A stretch of 64,000 nucleotides of DNA from Acidobacteriota bacterium (GTDB taxonomy: Bacteria > Acidobacteriota > Terriglobia > UBA7540): the NCBI GenBank assembly GCA_021817045.1, contig JAKAWG010000003.1, positions 62,001-126,000 of the forward strand. Reading direction: 5' to 3'. The notes under the pieces were generated by a model. The model ran no database searches. It was not told the DNA's origin and saw nothing but the letters and a program-made list of their open reading frames with translations. Of this stretch, positions 26,418-34,843 are shown in pieces. How positions within the stretch are numbered: the stretch's first letter is position 1; each line of letters starts with the position of its first letter. The position numbers and the translations under genes are program-made.

Positions 26418-26933
26418 GTGATCTTGCAATCACCGGCAAGCCCGAAGGTGCTGGTTATCGGGATTGGCAACGACTATCGCGGCGACGATGGGGCGGGGCT
26501 GCTTGTGGCTCGACAACTGCGAGAACGGGTGCCGTCTGCAGTGACGGTCGCGGAGCAGGGGGGCGAAGGGGCTCGCTTGCTCGAATCCTGGCGAGATGCG
26601 GAACAGGTTTATATCGTCGATGCCGTTCGGTCCCGGGCCCGCCCCGGGACAATTCACCGCTTTGACGCAGGGCTTCATCCTTTGCCCGCGCCTCTGTTCC
26701 GGGATTCAACTCACGCGTTTGGCCTGGCGGAAGCCGTCGAATTGGGACGCGCAATGAACCAACTGCCTGCGAGCTTGACCATCTACGGTATCGAAGGGAA
26801 GCGGTTCGAACGCGGCGCAGCGCTTTCGCCCGAGGTTCTTACCGCGTCGGAAGAGCTTGTCAAAGAGATTTTGGAAAACATCAGGCGGCTCTTCTTGCCT
26901 CTTGAAGCCGAAGGTGGGCTTCAATACAATTAA
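26418..26933 (+). CDS. Hydrogenase maturation protease
   Basis: 171 residues from GTG at 26418. HyaD/HybD/HycI-type endopeptidase that removes the C-terminal extension of the large subunit after nickel is inserted. VLVIGIGNDYRGDDGAGLLVA at the N-terminus has the Gly-Asn turn and an acidic metal ligand (Asp where HybD has Glu16). VYIVDAVRS supplies the second Asp, and DSTHAFGLAEAVELG the His. Seven bases after the alpha subunit stop, so it is the last gene of the operon. The short spacer to the miaA frame suggests some read-through. Confidence 0.9.
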   Translation: MILQSPASPKVLVIGIGNDYRGDDGAGLLVARQLRERVPSAVTVAEQGGEGARLLESWRDAEQVYIVDAVRSRARPGTIHRFDAGLHPLPAPLFRDSTHAFGLAEAVELGRAMNQLPASLTIYGIEGKRFERGAALSPEVLTASEELVKEILENIRRLFLPLEAEGGLQYN

Positions 26934-26957
26934 GGCGAGGAGAGTTCAATCCCTGCC

Positions 26958-28109
26958 TTGACGCCGGATACGCGCCCTGATCTTTCGTGCGTCGATTGTA
27001 ACCCGCTGGATACGCAAGGTGCCGCGCCCCTCGCGGCATCGTACACTGGGCCTCTTGCTTTTGCTGATGCTCGTGTTCGTGTTTCTGCTCTTGACGGCGT
27101 TACGTCGTCTGTAGGCCGCGACGCTGGAGATTACCCGTTATTCGCGATCCTCGGGCCGACCGCTTCGGGGAAATCGGCCCTGGCTATCTTTCTGGCCGAG
27201 CGCCTGGACGGTGAGGTCATCAACTACGATTCGGTGCAGCTCTATCGCGGACTGGAAATCGGCTCAGGCAAGGTGAGCCGGGAGGACAGAGGGCTCGTGC
27301 CGCACCACTTACTCGACGTGGCTGATCCGGATCAACTCGTCACTGCCGGCGCATACCGCCGGTTGGCGCTCCCTGTGCTCGCCGAAGTGCGAGGGCGTAG
27401 AAAGGTGCCGATTCTCGCGGGCGGCACCGGTCTCTATCTGCGGGCACTGCTCGAAGGGTTGTTTGAAGGACCGCAACGGTCTGAGCCGCTTCGCGCCCGG
27501 CTGCGTGCTATCGAACGGCGTCGGGGCCGCCGTTTCCTGCACAGGTTGCTTGGTCGGCTCGATCCGGCAGCTGCGCGCATCCATCCGCACGACGCTCAAA
27601 AGATGATTCGTGCGCTGGAGGTTCGCATTCTCGCGGGAGAAGCAATTTCAGCGCTTCAGCGTCGCGGCAGACCGGCCCTCGTGGGTTTTCGGGTCGTGAA
27701 AATCGGTTTGAAACCGCCTCGCGAAGACTTGCGGCGGCGGATCGACAGACGCGTCGAAGCCATGTTCGCCTCCGGGCTCGTTGAGGAAACGAGGACCGCG
27801 CTTGGGTGGGCGAGCGCTGCCGAGCCTTGTTTCCGCACCGCGCTTGGATACCGGCAAGCCTGTGCCGTGATCGATGGCGGGCTCAAGGAAGATGAGGCCG
27901 TGCGGCTGGCTCAGGCGGCAACTCGCCGTTACGCTAAGCGCCAGATGACCTGGTTCCGGCGAGAGGCGAACGTGCGCTGGTTTGAGGGTTTCGGCGACGA
28001 CCCAGTTGTCCAACAGCACGTCCTACAAACACTTTGTGCGACGGCCGGTGGAGCGTGTCCCGTCGCGCAGGACGTCCGGCATCCTGAATGTGGAGAAGAG
28101 TCCTTATGA
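26958..28109 (+). CDS. miaA: tRNA dimethylallyltransferase MiaA (start uncertain)
   Basis: Transfers a dimethylallyl group to N6 of A37 in tRNAs reading UNN codons. The conserved core starts at [24 protein letters not shown] (P-loop about residue 65 of this ORF), then [46 protein letters not shown] and LGYRQA. The frame from TTG 26958 gives 383 residues, but the first 55 or so have no MiaA similarity and read like out-of-frame sequence. No ATG, GTG or TTG occurs in frame between there and the P-loop region. A separate membrane-peptide ORF runs in the +1 frame over the same bases (27019-27114). Stop and hfq start overlap as ATGA. Confidence 0.88.
   Translation: MTPDTRPDLSCVDCNPLDTQGAAPLAASYTGPLAFADARVRVSALDGVTSSVGRDAGDYPLFAILGPTASGKSALAIFLAERLDGEVINYDSVQLYRGLEIGSGKVSREDRGLVPHHLLDVADPDQLVTAGAYRRLALPVLAEVRGRRKVPILAGGTGLYLRALLEGLFEGPQRSEPLRARLRAIERRRGRRFLHRLLGRLDPAAARIHPHDAQKMIRALEVRILAGEAISALQRRGRPALVGFRVVKIGLKPPREDLRRRIDRRVEAMFASGLVEETRTALGWASAAEPCFRTALGYRQACAVIDGGLKEDEAVRLAQAATRRYAKRQMTWFRREANVRWFEGFGDDPVVQQHVLQTLCATAGGACPVAQDVRHPECGEESL
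27019..27114 (+). CDS. Candidate 31-residue membrane peptide overlapping the miaA 5' end
   Basis: Too short for the ORF track. From GTG it reads [13 protein letters not shown] followed by an unbroken hydrophobic stretch ([14 protein letters not shown]) and ends LRRL before TAG. A basic N-terminus, one transmembrane helix of about 18-20 residues and a basic end are typical of real single-pass small proteins. The frame stays open upstream to 26962, so an earlier start is possible. Its stop lies 20 bases before the conserved MiaA core. AAGG lies immediately upstream of GTG, too close for an ideal ribosome-binding site. Function unknown. Confidence 0.4.
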   Translation: MPRPSRHRTLGLLLLLMLVFVFLLLTALRRL

Positions 28110-28384
28110 ATACACACGAGAGCAACAGAAAGGAACAGCCCGAAAAGCCAGGGCAAAGCATCCAGGACGGTTTTCTTAACGTTGCGCGTCGGGAGAAAAC
28201 CCCGGTGACGATTCACTTGATGAGCGGGATCAAGCTGAACGGGCGCATTCGCAGCTTTGACAAGTTTTCCTTGATCCTCGAGAGCAATCATCGGGAGCAG
28301 TTGATCTTCAAGCACGCGATCTCCACCGTGATGCTGGAACGGCAGGCGCCTTCTCCGTCGGAGGCGCGAACAGAGGAGGGTTGA
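28106..28384 (+). CDS. hfq: RNA chaperone Hfq
   Basis: 92 residues from ATG at 28106 ([10 protein letters not shown]), not the track's 28088. Hexameric Sm-like RNA chaperone for sRNA-mRNA pairing. [23 protein letters not shown] is the N-terminal helix and Sm1, where Hfq of enterobacteria has '[23 protein letters not shown]'. [13 protein letters not shown] and FKHAISTVM complete Sm1/Sm2 (the KHAIST motif forms the U-binding pore). A short variable tail follows. Start overlaps the miaA stop (ATGA). The miaA-hfq-hflX order is the classic conserved cluster. Confidence 0.96.
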   Translation: MNTHESNRKEQPEKPGQSIQDGFLNVARREKTPVTIHLMSGIKLNGRIRSFDKFSLILESNHREQLIFKHAISTVMLERQAPSPSEARTEEG

Positions 28385-28442
28385 GATCTTAAGCGAGGCA
28401 ACCGGAGAAATCGTTTACCTGGTTGAGTGGCTGCCAGACCGT

Positions 28443-29690
28443 TTGGGCGGTGCGGCGCACCGGGCCAAGAGCCATCCTGCAATGTCGGGAGCGCTTGAGG
28501 AACTGGCAGAGCTTGCGACGAGCGCAGGGCTGCGCATCGGTGGCACGACGGTACAGCACTTGCCCGAGCCGGACGCGGCAACGCTCATCGGGCGCGGGAA
28601 AGTGGAGCAAGTGCGGGTGGCGGCTGGCGCGGCCGGAGCCGGCTGTGTCGTGTTTGCCTCCGACCTCACGGCCACCCAGCTTCGCAACCTTGAGAATGCT
28701 CTGAATTTCAAGGTGATCGACCGCACACAGCTTATCCTGGACATCTTTGCCCGCCGGGCCCGCACGCGCGAGGGGAAGCTACAGGTGGAACTTGCTCAAT
28801 TGAGCTACCTCTTGCCGCGCTTGGCCGGGCGGGGAACGCTGCTTTCGCGGCTCGGCGGCGGAGTTGGCACGCGTGGCCCGGGCGAGCAACAGCTTGAGTT
28901 TGACCGGCGCCGTGTGCGTGCCCGCATCAAACGCCTGCGCGACGAGCTCGAACGCGTGCGCTCGCAGCGGGCTTTGCACCGCTCCCGGCGTGCCGAGCGA
29001 CGCTTCGCCCAGGTTGCGTTAGTGGGGTACACGAACGCCGGCAAGTCCACGCTTTTCAACCGGCTCACCGGCGCACAAGCCCTCACCTCCCCGCGCCTTT
29101 TCGCGACGCTTGACCCGCTCGTTCGCGCCTTGCAGCTTCCCTCGCGCCGCCGTGTGCTGCTCTCCGATACGGTAGGGTTCATTCGGCACCTGCCGCCGCA
29201 CCTTGCTACTGCATTTCGCGCGACGTTTGAAGAGCTGCATTCTGCGGATCTTCTTCTCCACGTCTCTGACGCTTCCCGCCCCGATCGCGCAGAACAGAAC
29301 GGGGCGGTTGAGTCGTTGCTGGACGAGATGGGGTTGGCTTCCACGCCGCGGCTCCACGTTTGGAATAAAGCTGACCTGGCAGGAGACGAGTTTCTTCGGT
29401 GCTTTCCGCCCGGAGGCACTGACATCGAGGTATCTGCGCTGACAGGGTTAGGAACAGATAACCTGATTCGCCGCATCGATGAAGTCCTTGCGAAAGATCC
29501 CGTGGTGGAAGCTGAATTTGACCTCGCCGCGGCGGATGGTCAAGGATGGGCGTTGCTGCATCGCGTCGGACACGTGATTTCTGCCCGCTTCGCTGGCTCG
29601 CGCGTATTCGTGCGCGCTGAAGTGCCGGAATCCGTGCGCGCACGGCTTGCCGGACCGCGCCAGAGGTGGGCGCAACGGTCCTCACCATGA
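28443..29690 (+). CDS. hflX: GTPase HflX
   Basis: Ribosome-associated GTPase that rescues or splits stalled 70S ribosomes. The N-terminal HflX domain has ELAELATSAGLRIGGTTVQ and ATLIGRGKVEQV, then the linker GGVGTRGPGEQQLEFDRR. The G domain has GYTNAGKSTLFNRLTG (G1, about residues 196-211), DTVGFIRHLPPHLATAF (G3) and NKADL (G4). The TTG at 28443 is the track start, but the frame is open back into hfq, and the residues just before it (GEIVYLVEWLPDRL) align in position with the conserved first strand of HflX. The true start is therefore probably upstream at a non-ATG codon. Third gene of miaA-hfq-hflX. Confidence 0.94.
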   Translation: MGGAAHRAKSHPAMSGALEELAELATSAGLRIGGTTVQHLPEPDAATLIGRGKVEQVRVAAGAAGAGCVVFASDLTATQLRNLENALNFKVIDRTQLILDIFARRARTREGKLQVELAQLSYLLPRLAGRGTLLSRLGGGVGTRGPGEQQLEFDRRRVRARIKRLRDELERVRSQRALHRSRRAERRFAQVALVGYTNAGKSTLFNRLTGAQALTSPRLFATLDPLVRALQLPSRRRVLLSDTVGFIRHLPPHLATAFRATFEELHSADLLLHVSDASRPDRAEQNGAVESLLDEMGLASTPRLHVWNKADLAGDEFLRCFPPGGTDIEVSALTGLGTDNLIRRIDEVLAKDPVVEAEFDLAAADGQGWALLHRVGHVISARFAGSRVFVRAEVPESVRARLAGPRQRWAQRSSP

Positions 29691-30260
29691 TTTTTGGCCC
29701 GTGGGCAGCGCCTAGTCGGGCTGTGGAAAAAAATGTGGAAATCTTCCGGTCGCCCAGTCTGGGTTCTCCCAAAGGGACAGTAGATGTTTAGCAATTAACT
29801 CGCCAATTACTGCGATTCCCACTTTGTTTTCACTAAGTTATTAAAATCATTGGGTTGACAGAGTGGGAAACCCCTGCCTGACGGATTGTTAAACGAGAGT
29901 GAAGTAATGGCGGTGTTTTGCACAACAGCAAGGCAGGCCGGGCTCGGGCTCCTAGTCTTTCCGCCAGGAGTCGTCCTATCGCTTTTTCAGCAATTACAGC
30001 CGCACTACGGTCTTACTAGCCTAATGAAGTGGCCAATCGAGAGCGGGGAACACGCTGGCTGACTTCGGGACGAGAACGCCTCGCGGCCGTTAACGTGACA
30101 GCAAACAGACGAGGTCCTTCTGAAGGAACGTTGACGGGTACGTCGCGTTGACAGCGGAAAGTGGGTTCGTTATAGTGGCCGCAGGAGAACGTATCCTGGT
30201 CGATCCTGCGGTTGCGGGCGGGCTTCCCGTGATCCCGGTGCTGGGGTTGGGCGGCAACGC
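29691..30260. other. Spacer between hflX and pgsA
   Basis: 570 bases with no supported gene. It begins GC-rich, has an AT-rich middle (about 29785-29880, e.g. CTAAGTTATTAAAATCATTGGGTTGACAG) and ends with a strong sigma-70-like promoter for pgsA. An open stretch without a good start runs from 30124 to the pgsA ATGA (residues such as ERILVDPAVAGG), which could be an upstream coding remnant; evidence is too weak for a call. Confidence 0.5.
30148..30176 (+). promoter_or_regulatory. Sigma-70-type promoter upstream of pgsA
   Basis: TTGACA at 30148-30153 (perfect -35), 17-base spacer, TATAGT at 30171-30176 (five of six). It would give a leader of about 78 bases before the pgsA ATG at 30261. Confidence 0.7.
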
Positions 30261-30881
30261 ATGAGTCTTCCAAACTGGCTTACCCTTCTTCGAATTTTTT
30301 TTGTTCCTCTTTTGGTCGTCCTGCTGTTAACCACGGCGCCGAACATGGATCTGTGGGCAGTGGGCGTTTTTCTGGCCGCCGCAGGTACGGATTTCTTCGA
30401 CGGATATTTTGCGCGGAGACGCTCACAGATCAGCCGGCTGGGCATCCTGCTTGATCCAATTGCCGACAAACTGCTGATTTCCGCAGCGTTCATTTCGCTC
30501 GTTGCGCTTCACTTGGTCGCGGCATGGCTGGTTGTGATTATCGTCGGAAGGGAGCTCGCGGTTTCCGGGCTGCGCGCAGTCGCGGCGGCGGAAGGTTTTG
30601 TCATGTCCGCATCCGATTTGGGCAAGACGAAGATGGTGATTGAAGTCGCTGCCGTCGGCGTCGTCGCACTGGGTCCGCGCTTTCCGCGGCTGACGATGCT
30701 GGGCGACGTCCTGGTGTGGCTGGTTGTGTGGTTTGCACTGGCTTCAGCTGCGCAGTATTTTTGGGGTTTCTGGCGGCACCTTGAGACGCGGACGGAGCGT
30801 GCAGGCACCGCAGCACGAGTTATCGTAATCCGCGAGGGCGAAAGCGCTCGCGAGGGAGCCAAAGATGCTGCTGCTCAGTGA
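30261..30881 (+). CDS. pgsA: CDP-diacylglycerol--glycerol-3-phosphate 3-phosphatidyltransferase
   Basis: 206-residue inner-membrane enzyme making phosphatidylglycerol phosphate. The CDP-alcohol phosphotransferase signature D-G-x2-A-R-x8-G-x3-D-x3-D is present as FDGYFARRRSQISRLGILLD followed by PIADK (about residues 44-70). The N-terminus LPNWLTLLRIFFVPLLVVLL is the family's typical opening (NxxTxxR). Four to six hydrophobic segments. A good promoter lies 85-113 bases upstream. Its 3' end overlaps the next gene by 17 bases. Confidence 0.93.
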   Translation: MSLPNWLTLLRIFFVPLLVVLLLTTAPNMDLWAVGVFLAAAGTDFFDGYFARRRSQISRLGILLDPIADKLLISAAFISLVALHLVAAWLVVIIVGRELAVSGLRAVAAAEGFVMSASDLGKTKMVIEVAAVGVVALGPRFPRLTMLGDVLVWLVVWFALASAAQYFWGFWRHLETRTERAGTAARVIVIREGESAREGAKDAAAQ

Positions 30882-31461
30882 GAACGACGGGTTGTTCTTG
30901 CTGCGCGTTGCCCGGCTGGCGCTCGAAGAAAGGATTCGGTTGAGGCCCACCCTTCCGCTCGGCGAAATTCCCGCCGCGGCCGAGCGCCGGGCGGGAGCGT
31001 TCGTGACGCTCAATGAAGACGGCGCGCTGCGCGGTTGCATGGGGCGCGTGGAAAGCTTGGCGCCGCTATATCGGACGGTCCAAGACTGCGCCGTCAGCGC
31101 GGCCCTCGCTGACCCGCGCTTCGAGCCAGTTCAGCCGGACGAAGTGCCGCGCTTGCAAATTGAAGTTTCCGTGCTTTCACCCCTTCGGGAAGTTCTGCCG
31201 GAGCAGATCGAACTCGGCCGACATGGACTTTTGGTGACGGAGGGGTCCTTTCACGGCCTGTTGCTGCCCCAGGTGGCGGCGGAGAGAAACTGGGACAGAA
31301 ATCGCTTTCTGGAAGAAACTTGTCTGAAGGCGGGGCTGGCCCGCGGCGCGTGGAAGGAAGGGGCGCGGATTTTTGCCTTCAGCGCCGAGGTTTTTCGCGA
31401 GCCTGAATCGGAAGGTCGGGTTGCTTCGATATGGGAAATACGGTCGGAAGACATGGAATGA
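30865..31461 (+). CDS. AMMECR1-domain protein (AmmeMemoRadiSam system protein A)
   Basis: 198 residues. AMMECR1 family: FVTLNEDGALRGCMGRVES (about 50-68, the conserved LRGCxG motif), then VQDCAVSAALADPRF and LQIEVSVLSPLREV, and the C-terminal LLLPQVAAERNWDRNRFLEETCLKAGL. In many bacteria this domain accompanies a MEMO protein and a radical-SAM enzyme; neither is in the window. Biochemical role not established; a redox or peptide/thiol-modification function has been proposed from genomic context. Start overlaps pgsA by 17 bases, so they are co-transcribed. Confidence 0.88.
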   Translation: MLLLSENDGLFLLRVARLALEERIRLRPTLPLGEIPAAAERRAGAFVTLNEDGALRGCMGRVESLAPLYRTVQDCAVSAALADPRFEPVQPDEVPRLQIEVSVLSPLREVLPEQIELGRHGLLVTEGSFHGLLLPQVAAERNWDRNRFLEETCLKAGLARGAWKEGARIFAFSAEVFREPESEGRVASIWEIRSEDME

Positions 31462-31510
31462 GGGTTCAGCGGAGATCAGTTCTGCCTCAAGGCGCGATCG
31501 CGCCTTTCGC

Positions 31511-32389
31511 TTACTCCAGCTCCACGCCGTCACCTACCGAAATTTGCCGCAAGCTGCTCACGACAATGCCGACGGCGGACTTTTGGCGCACGTGCAGGAT
31601 GACGACTTCACCCACCGTCTCGCGCGGCGTTTTTGGATACCCGAACAAACCCTGAAGTCCCATGGCGATATTGTCGCGGAACACCGCAAAGACCCGGTAA
31701 CGCTGGCCCGGCTCAACTCCTTGCTTCTTTCCGACATTCAGAAAGGCAATACTGCCGCGCGCCAAGTAGGCGGTCGCGTTCGCGTCTGCAACGATGGTTC
31801 CCTCAAGTTTGCCGTTTGGCTCGGCGAAACGGCCAAGGTGAACTCCGGGGATGTAGGACGGGACAGGCTCAGCACGGTACGGCACGGCGATGTCTTGCGG
31901 ATAGATGCCGTTGCAGGCAAATATGACTTTGGCAACGGCTCCCTGTGGAGTTACACGGACCACCTGCACCAAGCCGGTGTTGTCGTAAGGCCAGCCGAGC
32001 TTCTCGATGTCGTAACGCTGGTGTGGATACCACGAAGCCGGAGGCAGGATCTGGTTTTGAATCATGCCGGGAAGCCACGCGGGGTTCAGGCCGAAGCCGT
32101 TTTCGGGTCTCAGGGTTGAATAAGCCTCGCCGGTGTAGAAGCGGCGGTGGTCGTTGCGACGCAAGTAGACGTAATCACCGGTGGCGAAGGCGTGCAGCGA
32201 CTCGTATAGGTCGTTATCCGCGCCGTTAAAGACCTGAACGTGGCTTGATAACCGAGACGACGAAATAAAACCCGAGCATTCAAATTGAGAAAACGTGGCC
32301 GCCGGAACGGGCGCTTGAGCTTTCTGAGACGCCACCGCCCCGGACGCAAAACAAACGGCCAATAGTGCATAGGCCTTCGTCCTTTTCAT
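31511..32389 (-). CDS. Conserved secreted protein of unknown function
   Basis: 292 residues, convergent with the AMMECR1 gene. A signal peptide (MKRTKAYALLAVCFASGAVASQKA) is followed by a mature region rich in Tyr, Trp and Arg (GDYVYLRRNDHRRFYTGEAY, ILPPASWYPHQRYDIEKLGWPYD). The C-terminal 90 residues (LNVGKKQGVEPGQRYRVF, then GEVVILHVRQKSAVGIVVSS, then ISVGDGVEL) resemble the beta-sheet domain found at the end of FlgT-like and other envelope proteins: 'repeating G-x-V-x-G-D' with a final V-G-D. The resemblance is by eye only. Likely periplasmic or outer-membrane-associated. No enzymatic motif seen. Confidence 0.7.
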   Translation of the reverse strand: MKRTKAYALLAVCFASGAVASQKAQAPVPAATFSQFECSGFISSSRLSSHVQVFNGADNDLYESLHAFATGDYVYLRRNDHRRFYTGEAYSTLRPENGFGLNPAWLPGMIQNQILPPASWYPHQRYDIEKLGWPYDNTGLVQVVRVTPQGAVAKVIFACNGIYPQDIAVPYRAEPVPSYIPGVHLGRFAEPNGKLEGTIVADANATAYLARGSIAFLNVGKKQGVEPGQRYRVFAVFRDNIAMGLQGLFGYPKTPRETVGEVVILHVRQKSAVGIVVSSLRQISVGDGVELE

Positions 32390-32553
32390 TACGCCACCTC
32401 TTGGGCGGTACCCTTGTTGTGAGCCTACGGGCCGCCGGTGAAGTAACTCATTGTACAGTACATAATTTATTACGCGGGCTGTTCGAAGTCAAGCCGCCCA
32501 GCGAGCGGCCCCGGAACGCTTGCAACGATCCGAGAATTCAGCCCGAGGCCGCG

Positions 32554-32583
32554 TTGACTTGGGTTTTGACCGAACGGTAGAAT
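32554..32583 (+). promoter_or_regulatory. Sigma-70-type promoter upstream of the S1 protein gene
   Basis: TTGACT at 32554-32559, 18-base spacer, TAGAAT at 32578-32583 (each five of six to consensus), about 55 bases before the start codon at 32638. GGAAAGGAGATTGCAGG just before the ATG supplies the ribosome-binding site. Confidence 0.6.
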
Positions 32584-32637
32584 GAGTTCTTCCTTCGGCC
32601 ATGGTCTTTAGGAAATTGCGGGAAAGGAGATTGCAGG

Positions 32638-34404
32638 ATGTCCTTTGAGGAGAATCCGAAGCCTTCTTACGAAGGCAGCCTGGAGCCGCAAGAGCGGAGC
32701 GAAAAGGACGCGACTGAGGTGGTTGAGGGAACCGACCCGTTTGCTGAGATGCAGACGTTGCCCGAAATAACCGAGGGCAAGGTCGTGCAAGGGCGAGTGC
32801 TGAAGGTTACGGAATCGGAAGTTCTGGTCGATGTAGGACAAAAAAGCGAGGGTGCAATTCCTCTCAGCGAATTTCAGGGTGCGGACGGCGCCACAGCGGT
32901 GGTCCCGGGCGACGTGGTGGACGTCCAAATTGAGAATTACGACGAGGCTGAAGGAACCTTTACGGTTTCTCACCGCCGGGCTGTGCGGTTGAAAGCATGG
33001 GGCGAAATCGAGGCGGCGTATAGCAACCAGACCAATCTTTCGGGCCGCGTTACGGAACGCACCAAGGGCGGGCTGATTGTGGATGTCGGGGTGCGCGCGT
33101 TTCTGCCTGGCTCGCAGGCTGATCTTCGGCCGCTCCGCGATCTGGAATCGCTGGTCGGTCAGGAGGTTTCCTGCAAGGTTATCAAACTCAACAAGGCTCG
33201 CAACAATCTGGTCGTGAGCCGGAAGCTGGTTCTTGAAGAAGAGCTCAACGAAAAGAAGGGACGGTTGCTGGCGAACCTCTGCGAAGGTGCGAAACTGACG
33301 GGGCGGGTAAAGAACATCACGGATTACGGGGCCTTTGTTGACCTGGGCGGCTTGGACGGTTTGCTGCACGTAACCGATATGGCCTGGAATCGCGTCAGCC
33401 ACCCCTCCGAAGTGGTACAGGTGGATCAAGAGATCAAGGTTAAGGTGCTGAAGTACGATGCCGAAAAAGGACGTGTTTCGCTTGGCCTCAAGCAGCTCAG
33501 TCCGGACCCGTGGGAGCGCGTGCCGGTGACCTACGAGCCTGACCAGCGCGCTTCGGGGCGCGTTGTGAGCATCACAGATTACGGTGCGTTCGTAGAGATC
33601 GAGCCGGGTGTTGAAGGGCTGGTACACGTCTCCGAGATGGCTTGGAGCCGTCGGTTGAAGCATCCATCGAAGATCGTCAAGTTGGGCGATCGTGTGGACG
33701 TGGTGGTCCTTGAGGTCCATGCGGAACAGCGCCGGATCTCACTGAGCATGAAGCGGACGCTTCCTGACCCCTGGACAACGCTCGATCAGCGATACGCAGT
33801 TGGGATGACAGTTGAAGGGCGAGTCCGCAACCTTGCCGATTTCGGCGCTTTCGTTGAGATCGAAGACGGCGTGGACGCTCTAATTCACATCTCGGATCTA
33901 TCTTGGAGCAAGAACATTAATCACCCCTCCGAAGTTGTGAAGAAAGGCCAGAGGGTCCAGGGTGTTGTTCTGAGCCTTGACGCTGCGAAGCGTCGCATCT
34001 CCATGGGTCTCAAGCAACTGCAGCCCGACGTGCAGGAGGAATTCTTCGCGAGGACGCGCGTGGGCGAAACGGTGCGGGGCAAAGTGGTACGTAAGGTACA
34101 ATTTGGCGCCTTTGTCGAACTGGAAGACGGTGTGGAAGGGCTGTGCCACAACTCTGAGATCGACGCGGCGCATGCCTCGGACGGTCCTACGCCTCTCGAT
34201 GTGGGTGGTGAGTACGAATTCCAGGTTTTGCGGCTCGACCCGGCGGAGAAACGCATCGGTCTGAGCATGAAAGCGCTGGCTCAGCGGCAAGAGTCGTCGC
34301 CGGCGAACGGGAAGGATGCGGGGCTAGCTACCGCCGTCCGCGCAGGTGAGGTCGTGGGTCGTGAGGCTCCGCAGAGCATTCCCGCGGCCGACGCGAAGCC
34401 ATAA
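32638..34404 (+). CDS. rpsA: S1 RNA-binding domain protein (ribosomal protein bS1 type)
   Basis: 588 residues with six S1 domains, the standard bS1 layout. Repeats start near residues 45 (VVQGRVLKVTESEVLVDVGQ), 132 (LSGRVTERTKGGLIVDVG), 218 (LTGRVKNITDYGAFVDLGG), 303 (ASGRVVSITDYGAFVEIEPG), 390 (VEGRVRNLADFGAFVEIEDG) and 477 (VRGKVVRKVQFGAFVELEDG). Domains 3-6 carry the strong 'GAFV' RNA-binding signature; 1 and 2 are the divergent ribosome-binding type. It helps the 30S subunit bind mRNA. The acidic N-terminus and Ala-rich tail are non-conserved. HU follows 84 bases downstream. Confidence 0.93.
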   Translation: MSFEENPKPSYEGSLEPQERSEKDATEVVEGTDPFAEMQTLPEITEGKVVQGRVLKVTESEVLVDVGQKSEGAIPLSEFQGADGATAVVPGDVVDVQIENYDEAEGTFTVSHRRAVRLKAWGEIEAAYSNQTNLSGRVTERTKGGLIVDVGVRAFLPGSQADLRPLRDLESLVGQEVSCKVIKLNKARNNLVVSRKLVLEEELNEKKGRLLANLCEGAKLTGRVKNITDYGAFVDLGGLDGLLHVTDMAWNRVSHPSEVVQVDQEIKVKVLKYDAEKGRVSLGLKQLSPDPWERVPVTYEPDQRASGRVVSITDYGAFVEIEPGVEGLVHVSEMAWSRRLKHPSKIVKLGDRVDVVVLEVHAEQRRISLSMKRTLPDPWTTLDQRYAVGMTVEGRVRNLADFGAFVEIEDGVDALIHISDLSWSKNINHPSEVVKKGQRVQGVVLSLDAAKRRISMGLKQLQPDVQEEFFARTRVGETVRGKVVRKVQFGAFVELEDGVEGLCHNSEIDAAHASDGPTPLDVGGEYEFQVLRLDPAEKRIGLSMKALAQRQESSPANGKDAGLATAVRAGEVVGREAPQSIPAADAKP

Positions 34405-34488
34405 TTCAGGTTATTGAGTGATGCTGAATCGACGGTTTGACGGGGAGCCCGGGCGCACGCCCAAAGGACACAATGCGAGGTGAACAAG

Positions 34489-34836
34489 ATGACGAAAGCC
34501 GACCTGATTGAGGAAATTGCGAAAGTTGTCGAGATGAGCCGCAAGGATTCCGAGCTGATTGTGGAGACAGTTTTTGAGAGCATTGTTCGTTCCCTGCGGG
34601 CGGGAGAGAAGATCGAAATCCGTGGCTTTGGTAGCTTCCGCACGCGCGAGCGAAAGCCTCGGGTGGGTCGGAACCCCAAGACCGGAGCACGTGTGGAAGT
34701 TCCCGCCAAGAAGATTCCTTTTTTTAAGCCGAGCAAAGAGCTGAAAGACGTTGTCAACGGCGCTCACAGTGAATCTTCTTCACCGCCGGCCGCCCAGGAA
34801 ACCACCGGCCCAACGGGCGCGAGCTCACCCCAATAG
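34489..34836 (+). CDS. HU/IHF-family DNA-binding protein
   Basis: 115 residues from the ATG at 34489 (MTKADLIEEIAKVVEMS), preferred over GTG 34480 because GAGGTG lies at the right distance. The core 90 residues are a full HU fold: helices, then GEKIEIRGFGSFRTRERKPRVGRNPKTG (DNA-binding arm, with the arm-tip region RNPKTGARVEVPAKK) and FFKPSKELKDVVN. A Ser/Pro/Thr-rich tail of about 20 residues is added. It bends DNA and organises the nucleoid; HU versus IHF subunit cannot be decided here. It follows rpsA, as ihfB does in many bacteria, which favours an IHF-beta-like role. Confidence 0.93.
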   Translation: MTKADLIEEIAKVVEMSRKDSELIVETVFESIVRSLRAGEKIEIRGFGSFRTRERKPRVGRNPKTGARVEVPAKKIPFFKPSKELKDVVNGAHSESSSPPAAQETTGPTGASSPQ

Positions 34837-34843
34837 CTCCCCG

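Noticed and set aside
30124-30263. Open frame ending at the pgsA ATGA (ERILVDPAVAGG ...)
   Set aside because: No suitable start codon downstream of the promoter; it would begin inside the -35/-10 region. Not enough to call a leader peptide.
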